Below, piece by piece: positions 14,767 through 25,438 of a stretch of DNA of 64,000 nt; positions within the stretch are counted from its first letter, which is position 1, and every line of letters begins with the position of its first letter. Source of the stretch: Balanoglossus misakiensis (Eukaryota; Hemichordata); assembly GCA_040954595.2 (NCBI GenBank), contig CM082597.2, forward strand, positions 2,976,001 through 3,040,000, read 5' to 3'. Below the pieces are notes generated by a model. That model made no database searches. It saw only the letters and a list, made by a program, of their open reading frames with translations, and was not told where the DNA came from. The position numbers and the translations under genes are program-made.

Positions 14767-17057
14767 TCACACCCACGCGGCCTCGGTTGTGGACAACTTT
14801 TCCTCTTGTTTGTATTCTGGTGAAAGGCCATGGTCTGTGTCGAGAACGTCTTCAATTGTCTACAAGAACAATAAAATAATTCTAGCTTTAGCAACAAAAA
14901 TCTCCAACCGAATGTGTGTCTTGAAAGTAGCGAGATTGTCATACACGTCAACATTTACTCTGCAAGATACTCTCGTTTTTTATACACCTTATTGACCTTG
15001 CCATAGTTGTCTGTTAGTAAATTATTGTTAGTAATGAAAGTTATTGGGAAGGAAGGTTTCTATACATAAACACAAAGTTTTGATTCAGGTTAGAGCAATG
15101 AGGGTTGCACGCAACTGCATCATGTTTTTTTTTCTATTTATTCAAAGCAAATTTGGCATTTCCAGTGGACAACAAAATACCAGAAACCATCGCAACATAC
15201 CTCCTTCAGTTTTCGGAGGTGTTTCTTCGCCCGCTGTCGAATTTTCCTAAAACAGAACAGTCACACAACAAACACACGTTAATTTACAAGTTGCCTTCTG
15301 TTTTCTGTATCCACAGATACGTATAGTGCTGGTGGGTCAAACTGTCCACGAGGTCAAAGTTTAAAGGTCATTAGCTTAGTTTAGTGTGGTGCATTTTAAT
15401 TAATTATTTATAAGGGTGCCGTGCAAGGTATAGCGAATTGAAATAAGCGCATACTAGGTAACACAGATGCCTAGGGACTTTTGCTTCTGCGTAGTGTGAT
15501 AAAATACATTGCACTTAAGAGAGACATTGTGTTTTCTGAGCTTCACTTCCACCAATGGTAAAACCATTATCTCGCCGAAATTTATGAACAAATGTGGCTT
15601 GTTGTCAGGGTTCGATGAAAGAACAGTACAGTTGGAAATTTGGGTAGTTAGTAAATTTTAATCGGTGGAAGGGGAGGGAGGGGTCGTCGGCAATGCACAT
15701 CATGGAAATGGAAATGGAAATGATATCTTTTCCCGACTTAAATATGTCCGTAGACTACATCATCTCACTCATTCCACCCACAGGCATCGATAATATACCT
15801 GTCTGTCATCTGTAAGACCCACAGCGGCGAATGATGTCACTTTACAAGACATTTTAGAGATGCATTATTCCCCCCCCCCCTCAAATTACTCAAGAATCTC
15901 ATATTTCCTTACTAAAAACAATTAAGCCAGAATGACAACACAAAAGGTGGAAGAACAATACCTTCGTCGACTTAACCTTGTTTGGCTTTGCATATATCGG
16001 CTCCATTGCTATTTCATTTGCATTTTCTTCAATCTTTTTCGTCTCGTCCACGTTGACCTCCACACTTTTTTCCCCTTTTGTATCTGGAATAGTTGATATG
16101 AATGGTTTAGATTGTGATACAAAGCCAGGATGCATGCAGTCATAAATACATACATACATACATACATACATACATACATACATACATACATACATACATA
16201 CATACATACATACATACATACATACATACATGCATACATACATACATAATGTTAATAGACAACAAATATTTCTATACGAATACCTGTACCATCAGGCGAA
16301 GTCCTCGACACTCCATTGTTTTCAATTCCTTCGTTTTCGACTGTTGTGAACTCAGACACCAAAGTCCTGCAAAGTTCAATTCACTTTCGATTACTTATCT
16401 GTCTGAGTTGTAAAATGTCATTGCGATGGAATGTCATATAAATACCGCAAGATAGTCTGCCTGAGTTTTAGTACATACAAAAATGAGTATGCTATGTACA
16501 TGTACTGCTTTGCATCTGTGTAACACAGCCGAAAGAAGTAGTGTGTACGTTCACCCCATGATTACCACATTTACTTTGACTTACGTTTTCGTATTCTCTT
16601 CATCAGCGGCGCCTGGAACAACAGAGGTATATAAAAGCGTAATGCAGATCACTGTTAATTGTACAATACACTACGCTATAATACAAATACTATACAGTAC
16701 AGTACTTAATGGAACACATCAAATACAATACAGTACACAACCCAACAATAAACGATAACAGTTCAAGACAACACAGCAAAATACAAAACAATGCAATGCA
16801 ATAAATACGAAATATAATGTAGATACATTGACACATGTTTTTACAACGACCGACAGCACAGTCCTCCACTGAAACCAAACCAAAACAACACAGCAACATC
16901 GCATCACAACTGAACTCACCTCCAGGGACGCCATCTTTTTCGGAGCGTGGTCGGCAGCAACAGAGTATAGACACAATGACGAGAACAGTTATCACCACGA
17001 TGACAGCAATGGCGATTCCGGCGATGGCACCATCTTCCAGGCCAGACTTTTCTTCAG
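14767..17057 (-). other. Gene A transmembrane and cytoplasmic exons
   Basis: The TM exon (16920-17057) encodes a helix IAGIAIAVIVVITVLVIVSI followed by CCC, a likely palmitoylation site. The 28-nt micro-exon 16585-16612 and 83-nt exon 16284-16366 match gene C exons of 28 and 95 nt in phase. Exon 15962-16083 contains EPIYAKPNKVKSTK, which aligns with NLYSQPTKKSIKK of gene D and supports the donor at 15961. Exon 15201-15246 (ENSTAGEETPPKTEG) has strong splice sites and the same phases (0 to 1) as the gene D 37-nt exon. The end is ambiguous. Either 14988-15010 (weak donor) joins 14767-14859 (ends TTEAAWV), or exon 14955-15010 is terminal (VYKKREYLAE). Tyrosines are present, but none is in a full ITIM. 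Confidence 0.65.
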
Positions 17058-20000
17058 CTGTTAAGGAGCAAGTGGTAAAGTAAACCCAAGGGTATAAGAT
17101 TTTAGCATTTGGAACTTGTGAACATTTGACTGTCCTTGTATACATTATCAGTTTGTTTGATTGTACATGTACCACTTACAATGAAAATCGTTTCAACTGC
17201 ACAGGTTGAATGTACTGACCACTGAAGAAACACTGTCGGGTTTTGCCATTCAATGTGACAATGGAAAGTCACATGTGGTCTGTGATGACTTACGCGGTAA
17301 TTCGGCGACCTCAATACCGTGAACGTCTCGCCCGAGGTTGTTCGAAGCCTCGCACACATAAGTCCCGAACATGTCTTCGGAGACACTCGGTATCGCCAGG
17401 GTGCTGGTGACTGTGTTGCCGTCCGTCGAGTCCGAGGCTGCCATTTCCGCGCCTGACGGACTGGTCCACGTGATGGTCGGCCGTGGACTTGCATCAGCGA
17501 TGCATACTAGTTCGGCTGGTGCGTTCAGAGCAACTTGTATTTTCTCGGTAGCTTTGTTGACGATCGCCGGAGGATCTAGAAAAATAGCGAGATTGTAATT
17601 CCACCACTGTCCATACACAAGACACTATACATGTATTAAGATAGAGTAAAGCAAACCTCAAAGCATACATAGTTTGTACAAAAACTAACGCAGTTTCACA
17701 CCTGTATATATACATGTATGTACACGCAAGGGACACAGAACGCTGTGAATTCCACAATGTACAGTTTCTGCCAGAATATGTTTTCAACAAGAGACAAAAG
17801 ATGTAGCAATTACCTCTCCCTTCTTCCCACAACCCCCCCCCCCCCCGAAACGCATTTCTTTCAAATGTGGTTTAATGGTATACTTAAGTCACAAGGGTAC
17901 GTACATTGAACAATAACATCGACCGAGGAGCTGCTAGTCTCGCTGGTGCTTCCGTCGTAAAACTGCGTCATTGCCGCGCAGCTGTAGTCGCCACTCATCC
18001 AAGACTTCACGTCTGCGACGACGTACGAGTAGATGGCGTCGCCGCTGGCCGTTCCAACCTCGAACGTTCCGCTAGCGTTGGTCTGATGCAAGCTAATCTG
18101 GTAAGGAGCTGGGTTTCCACCAGTTGCCATGCATTCTATCGTCAATTCAGAACCTAGCGCCACTTGCTGCTGTGGTACCATGATATAAACGTCCGATGCA
18201 TCTATGTCAACAAAGCACGTCAGTCAACTTAGTAAGTGGCAATCAAGTTTCTGCAAATGTATGTATGGTCTGTCTGTCTGTCTGTCTGTCTGTACTGTGC
18301 ATACATACATGCATGTCTGTCTGTACATACATGCATGTATTCATCTTTGTCCGTTTGAGTTTCCAGTATTGTGGTTGTACTTACATTCAACAACCAATTC
18401 AAGACTCTTCTCAGTCACCATCGTGGTATTATCGAACAGAAGGTTGGTCGCCATGCACGCAAAGGAACCTGCATCTGTTTTGGCGGCGTTTCCAATGGTG
18501 TAACTTGCCCCGTCGTAAATTTTCTGTCCGTCCCTATACCAGTCCACGTCGGAAGCCAATGGGTTGGCATCTACCACACAATTCAGGGTGACGAGCTCGC
18601 CTTCTTTGGCGCGTACTACATCACTGGCAAACGTGATTTCTGGACCATCTGTAGTGAAGACGCAAACATGTGATACTAATAACTAAAAACCTAGGGGTGC
18701 AATTGTATGGTGCTTTATGACAAGTCAAGGTAAAATAAGCGATACCAATATGGCATTTTCAATATGCATCGTTATCTACTCGAGAACCAGCATAGTGATA
18801 TAATAAAATTGACGTCCATATTGATAGGTCAATATGAAAAAAATCACCATCTTATTAGGTTGGCGTGAATAAACTCTAAGTGTAAGCAATGTGAAGTTGT
18901 CTAGGTGAGCATGCTTACATTGTACGTCCAGGTCCACGTCGGCACTTCCGGTTCCTTGTGAATTGTCATAGAAAGTGTTGGTAGCCATGCACGTGTGGAT
19001 ACCGTTGTACTCCCGGGTGACATTAGGCAATGTCTGGATTGGTACTGGTATAACAGTCCCGTCATTGAGGTGCCACGTGATGTTGGCGGCCATCGGATTG
19101 GCTTCGAGCAGGGTACAGTTCAGTGTCAAACTATCGCCTTCCTTGATCACTGCTGCGGGCGCTGTATAGACCATAGGAGGGTCTTATGGGAGAAACCAGA
19201 CTCAAACAGTCAAAATCGTGACCATCAACCAAATGAGTCAACCACATAGGAGTACTATGATATAACCACAGCATTTATGCTAAACATAAACTTACTACCA
19301 CAAGAAACGTCAATTCAAAGGTAAAATCACATCTTTCCCATCGGTTACATCATCACTGACCTGTCCATGAGGGACTGTGACCTGTCGTTCACTTGTTTGA
19401 AGTGAACTGACCAATAGCAAACAACTTAAGAAACAGCTGTAGAATGCCTAAGTAAAAAAACTTCATTGCGCCACCATTCCATATTTTGTAGGTCTACTCC
19501 CATTCACAATAAAACTGCATATGTGATTATTTTATCCTAGACACATAACAGAAGACACTCACATTGTACATCTAGGTCCACGTCGGCACTTCCGGTTCCG
19601 TTTGTATTATCATAGAAAGTGTTGGTAGCCATGCACGTGTGGTGACCTGTGTATATACGCGTGACGTCATCCAATTTTTGGATTGGCCCTGATATAACAG
19701 TTCCATCGTTGAGGTGCCATGTGATGACGGCGTCCATTGGATTGGCATCGAGCAGGGTGCAATTCAGTGTCAAACTCTCGCCTTCCTTGATCGCCGCCGA
19801 GGGAGGAGTATAGACCAATGGCTCGTCTGTTGAACAAGTATGTCAAGTTTAATGGACGCCCGACTTAAATTTGTCTTCCTAATCCCCAGGATGGTCATCC
19901 CTTTCCATTGTTAAATAAATCCTTACATCATGACCACATGCCCGGCCCCCTTTTTTTATTGTAAATGAGATACATATTGTGATGATCTGGAAATTGGTCT

Positions 20001-23000
20001 TTTACATATCGTTTGTTACTAAACAGGAAACTTAAATGTCTCTCTCTATGATACACAAACAAGGAAACTGAAACATTGTCACAAATGAAGGCACCGTCTC
20101 TCGAAGTAATTATTCACACTTACATTGTACATCCAGGTCCACGTTGGCACTTCCCGTTCCGTTTGTATTATCATAGAAGGTGTTGGTAGCCATACACGTG
20201 TGGATACCGTTATACTCCCGCGTGACATTAGGCAATGTCTGGATTGGTCCTGGTATAACAGCACCGTCATTGAGGTGCCACGTGATGTCGCCTGTCATCG
20301 GATTGGCTTCGAGCAGTGTACAGTTCAGTGTCAAACTATCACCTTCTTTGATCACTGCTTCGGGTGCTGTATAGACCATAGGAGGGTCTTATGGGAGAGA
20401 ACCAGATATACAATGTTTATGTGTGACACAAATCGTGTAGATGGCGGTCATTAACCAAATGATTCAACCACGTGGGTAACTACCACAAGGATCGACAGTT
20501 TAACATTAAATCATATAATTTCCATGGGTTATATCATTATCACACGTTTTGTATACATGTTTGAAGAGTGGCATTGACAAGATACCTGACCAGTCACAAA
20601 CTACTTATAAAACCGCTTTGGGGCCCCAAATATTACATTGGACCACATTCTGCATTTTACTGTCATTTATAAATTGCAGACAAAATTGAGAATGTGATTA
20701 TTTTTATCAAAGATACATGACAGAATGCTGTGTGCTCGGTTTGGTCCTCGTGTATAACGGGTCTCAGATACAAATTATGCACTCACATTGTACATCCAGG
20801 TCCACGACGGCACTTCCGGTTCCGTTTGTATTATCATAGAAAGTGTTGGTAGCCATACACGTGTGGAGACCTGTGTATATACGCGAGACGTCATCCAACA
20901 TCTGGATTGGTCTTGGTATAACAGTTCCGTCATTGAGGTGCCAATTGATGTTGGCGGTCATCGGATTGGCTTCGAGGAGGGTACAGTTCAGTGTCAAACT
21001 ATCGCCTTCCTTGATGATTGCTGCGGGCGCTGTAACGACGACTGGCTCATCTGTGGACAAAGTGTGTCAAGTTTAATGCATGTCCGGTTTTGTCTTTTTT
21101 ACCCCCAAGGTGATCACCCCTTACCACTGCGCAATGCATTAATTGTTCCCATATGATCGCATGCCTAGGGCCAATTTAGATCTTGAATGTTATACATGGA
21201 GTGATGAAATCTGAAATTTGGTCGTTATCAAATCGTTTGTCAGCAATTGGAAACAGGTAACGTAATGTCTCTGATACAAAAAACAAAACACAGGAAAATT
21301 GTCACAAATGAAAGCATCGTCTCTAGACTGCATATAAATGAAGATGGAGGCAATTATTCATACTTACATTGTACATCTAGGTCCACGTCGGCACTTCCAG
21401 TTCCGTTTGTATTATCATAGAAAGTGTTGGTTGCCATACACGTGTGGAGACCTGTGTATATACGTGTGACGCCATCCAATGTCTGGATTGGCCCTGGTAT
21501 AACAGTTCCATCGTTGAGATGCCAGGAGATGTCGGCGTCCATAGGGTTGGCATCCAGCAGGGTGCAATTCAGTGTCAAACTCTCGCCTTCTTTGATCACT
21601 GCCTCGGGCGCTGTATAGACTTCTGGCTCGTCTGTTGACAAACGTTTCAAGTTCAGTCGACGTGAGTTTGTGTCTATGATCAGTTCGGTCTCCAAAAACG
21701 TATCAACTAGCTACCCCCCATGTAATATGATGGCATTGCATACCGAGTCGACAGTAAAGACAATGATATGAAAACCCTGCACTTACATTGTACATCAACC
21801 ATGATGGCATCCATTTGAGAAACACTACTACCATCCCAGAATTCACTGCTAGCTTGGCAAGTATAGTTTCCGGTGTCTGCCCTAGTGGTACTGTCAATAT
21901 GCAACAGGCTGCCCTCAACGTTCCCATCAGTTGTCATCCACATGAACGCCGGAGTCGGGTTCCCGTTGGCCATGCACGTGGCGTTGTATGAGTTTCCCTC
22001 GATGACCTTGCCACCGCTATCTCGACCTTCTTCAATCGTGACCCCGTCCAAATCTGTAAGTGTTATGGATTAAACAAAACAAGAGATTGGATACTGAGGA
22101 GGAATAATTGGCCACTATAAGTAGCACAGGGAACAACCGACAAATAAAAAAATATACGAAGGCCTGCAGCCAAACTCAGATACTCAATCCGCAATCATTA
22201 TTTAGAAATACTGAAGCTTTACTACAAATATACAATGTCGTTTGGGGCCTCTGCAACATCTACCATTAAAGTGGAGGCAAGAAGCAACAAACTCACACTG
22301 AACATCCATTGTGACCATTGCACTTCCGGTGCCTGTTCTACCATCATAAAACGTGTTATTAGCGCTGCACATGTAAACGCCCGCATCCTCCCTTCCGATG
22401 CTGGCAAACTCCAGCGTCTCGCTGTTTTCTACAATGGCGCCATCTTCGTCCGACCAAGCAATGGCGTCCACGTCTGGATAAGCTTCATCCACGTGGCAAG
22501 TTGCAGTCACCATTTTTCCTTCAATTGCTGTGCCGTTAGCATGAGCTTCGCCATCAACGATGGCAGAAACAACTGGTCTATCTAAAAACAGTAAAGAAAA
22601 TCGAAATTTGATGACAAGATAGAATACAATGCAGTACATCAGTGTCATTGGGAAAAATTATAAGCTCACTTACATTGTACAATAATTGCAATTTCTTCTT
22701 CACAAGTCAACAATGCTGACTGCTCTTCGCTGAGGGACCGGTGTTCTAATCTGCAATCAAACTTGGTACCATTCTCGGTCTTGTCGAGAGTTGTGGTGAG
22801 GGTGTTTATCATTCCGGTCACCCTCTGCAACTCAACGCCGTTCTTATACCAAACCAAATCGCCAAATGATGACAGCATACACTCAAGAGTGATCTCCTCG
22901 TCTACAATCGTTGTGTAGCCAGGTTGTACGCTGCACTCTGGTCCATTTTCTATGCGGGTAAACACATGGTTACATTAATTCAACTGAGAAATGGTGTAGT

Positions 23001-25438
23001 GTTATTTAATGTTTCCACGTGTGAGATCGCTTCTTAGTTTTGAATAGTGTTCTAGGAAGTGATGACAAAGAGCAAAGAGATGAGTAACACTGGTAGCTTA
23101 GGATAAGAGTGACGAAGAGTACTTCGGACCTTTAACTGTCTAACCTTTTTAATAATACAAGTAAGTGTCATGTTCTTACCGATTACAGAGAGGTTGGCTT
23201 TGGCGGAAATTGATGAGTCGAAGAAGTCCTCACACGAGTAGAGATCAGACAGATCCGGTGTCGCTCTCAACAGTTTCAAGTGAAACTCATACTGGGTGTC
23301 GTCACCAACAATTTCGTAGACGTCACTATCGTCCGCGTTGCGATCCAGGGATATCCTAGTAGTTCCTTTCATCCACACCACCGGCGAGGGCGCATTCACG
23401 AAAGAGCAGTTGAGCTGGACAGAGTCGTTAGTGTAGGCAAACGTGTCAATAGGTCGCTCCTTGAAAACATCTTGGGTGGCTATTTTTTGAAAGAACAGAC
23501 AGATAAAATGTTATAAGCAAAAATCTATGCACAAGAAATACGTGGAAGTGAAAGTTGAGTGAAAGTCAATCTTCTCGAGACTGAAAGTGGAAGCCACTTG
23601 ATATTAAATTTATCGACCTTGGTCGTTCACAGTTGATTACACAGTTTTAATGTAGGCTGGTGTGTTTTAAAGGGATGAAGGTTAGTGTAGAATCCAAACT
23701 CGTGTGGACTTTTTCGCTATGGTCCACACATGTTGAGCGTAACGAAAAACACACGCGGGTCTGGATTCTAGACTAAATAAAAGCATGCAACAGGGACTTC
23801 CTATAGTGGCTCCGTGTGTTTTTGAGGCTTCACAGATATCTTTAGACGCATTACAATACACAACTGGTTAAAAGGGTTGAGTTTCTCGATAAGAAATATT
23901 TTATAATTAGAAAGGACGATTTGCATGGTGCTTGAAAAAAAACAGCGATGAAAATGACTCATCAGTTTCTGCGGGTGTCACCCGCTGACACGGTGACGTC
24001 ATGTTCGATGATAAAGTTCCTTGCTACAAGCTTTTACATAAAATCTGGGCAAATCAAACACATACTTTTCTTTTCGAAAAAGAATTGCTGAGAGACGGCC
24101 AAATTCGTGAAAACGCCACATTTTGTTGAGACCCGCTCAAAATTATTTTGGCCAGACCTTGCAGTATGGCCAATAACGCATGGTGAGACTAACACCAACG
24201 GTGATGATATAAGATATCCAAGATTATGTAAGCATTCCCCTTACGAATTCGATTAATGTCCGGACTTTGGACTGCAGTCACATTTTTACGATTTTTAAAC
24301 ACAAAAGAAGTGATAGAGTTACGATTCGCGTGGAATATTAAACAAATTCCATCCAAAAGTCGAAGGCTTGGTGTATATCTCACAACTTCAAGTAAATTTA
24401 GTCTACAGAGCACCGCCTGTTTGCGTAAACGACTATGAATGAAAACGTTAAATTCGGGAGCAGTTGTAAAGGCAGTTGTTGAGATAAGGATTGTAGGCCG
24501 CCGGTTAAGTAATCCAACACATCGGTGAAGATCGATCGACTGATTGGAGAAGTGTGCACCTGTGCGTGGACATTTCTTGAATTTCTGCGTAGGGGACCTG
24601 TTGATTGCATTGTGCACCGAAGAAAATCATTAAGTTGTACGCGAGATAGATAAGTTTGAAAGTCTTCTGTGAATAGTTACACATGGTTCAGTCTTGCTTG
24701 TGTTTAGTCTACTGTGTCCCTTGCGATTACTGGCGCTGTGTTAGTCCGGTAAGCTCATCAAAAGAGACGAAGAACTCGACTGACAAGCGTTTATGATCTG
24801 AAAACATGGATCCTGTACGAACGTGAAAACTAGGTTGCATTTTGCAGCTGTGAATTCTGCAAAGGAGTGAGAGGAACCGCTACTGTTCGCTCGAGATCCA
24901 CAGAGCTTTGTTCAGCTACCCTTCAATTGAAATTCTTATTAAACTGTTGAAAATACAATGTGAGGAAAGCATACCGCTCGGATACGACAGTGGAGTATTC
25001 ATTTTGAGGCACTGGATGCCAGATTGTAAGAAATATACTTTAAGTTGCATATGTTCGACAAGTGCGTTTTGGTGTTGGAGTCAAGGAAAATGATGCCATT
25101 CCCCAAGAAAACCTAGCAAAATACATGTATATAACTTTGAGAAGGTGGCGGGGAGTTGAGGAGAGGGGAAGGGACTCTGGAATTTGAAGGAGGGGAGAGG
25201 CGTGTACGCACAGACGCAGATTTACAAAGAATGTCTCCTCAGTATATAACTGAACAAATTAAGCAAATCTCCATGCTTCAATAATTGTATCCAGGATACT
25301 ATAAGACACCAATAATTGTACAATGAGTTATTAAGCAGGTATGACTGAAGAATCTGTTTTGAAAAGTCTCCTACCTCCAGGCCGACCTAGCAACACAACG
25401 ACGCCCAGAAGCAGGAGGCAGGCGAATAGTTTATCCAT
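14767..25438 (-). CDS. Ig receptor gene A: signal peptide, 12 Ig domains, TM helix, cytoplasmic tail
   Basis: Exons in transcript order: 25375-25438 (ATG, signal peptide MDKLFACLLLLGVVVLLG), 23180-23479 (V-like Ig), 22674-22949, 22297-22581, 21787-22053, 21368-21631, 20787-21050, 20124-20387, 19563-19826, 18919-19182, 18385-18648, 17905-18201, 17294-17575 (all Ig), 16920-17057 (TM), then tail exons 16585-16612, 16284-16366, 15962-16083, 15201-15246, 14988-15010, 14767-14859. The joined frame is open, about 1295 residues. Each Ig exon has the paired Cys and Y-x-C motif and is phase 1-1. It is probably a cell-surface adhesion or recognition receptor, loosely like nephrin/Kirre or CD22-type proteins. 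Ligand unknown. Five middle Ig exons are near-identical 264-nt copies. The 3' end is the weakest part (see the tail entry). Gene B starts 2.9 kb away in the opposite direction. Confidence 0.87.
16146..16250. repeat. (CATA)n microsatellite in a gene A intron
   Basis: About 25 copies of the tetranucleotide lie in the intron between tail exons 15962-16083 and 16284-16366. On the - strand it produces a spurious Met-Tyr-Val-Cys open frame. Confidence 0.95.
18267..18290. repeat. (CTGT)n microsatellite in a gene A intron
   Basis: A short run of ctgt units, with further ctgt and catg repeats around it, lies between Ig exons 17905-18201 and 18385-18648. Confidence 0.85.
18919..21631 (-). repeat. Five near-identical tandem Ig exons of gene A
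   Basis: Exons 21368-21631, 20787-21050, 20124-20387, 19563-19826 and 18919-19182 are each exactly 264 nt. They encode nearly the same Ig domain (shared IKEGDSLTLNCTLL, WHLNDG, THTCMATNTFYDN-type motifs). The two exons with starts 1205-1224 bp apart pair up: 18919/20124 share their upstream intron edge (ggagggtcttatgggaga), and 19563/20787 share intron text (tcaagtttaatg). The repeat unit therefore appears to be a two-exon, ~1.2-kb module. Differences concentrate in the residues after NPM and around the PIQ.L..V segment. Confidence 0.9.
23683..23776. mobile_element. Short fold-back element in gene A intron 1
   Basis: The left end gtagaatccaaactcgtgtg is matched in reverse complement by the right end cacacgcgggtctggattct. 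The interior has two Cgctatggt/gagcgtaac-like halves. A related copy sits at about 46774-46835 in an intron of gene C (cacacgagttggattctaga), which supports a dispersed non-autonomous element. Confidence 0.5.

Noticed and set aside
15977-16083. Shorter version of the gene A tail exon ending at a GTTAAG donor
   Set aside because: Phase fits, but the alignment YAKPNKVKSTK with gene D YSQPTKKSIKK supports the longer exon ending at 15962.
15899-16243. Minus-strand open frame rich in Met-Tyr-Val-Cys, and its +1 partner
   Set aside because: The repetitive part is only the (CATA)n microsatellite translated. The useful coding part is the exon 15962-16083, which splices from upstream.
20125-20454. 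Long antisense open frames over gene A Ig exons (also 20788-21156, 22235-22585)
   Set aside because: They mirror the sense exons, recur because the exons are duplicated, and show no domain or splice logic of their own.
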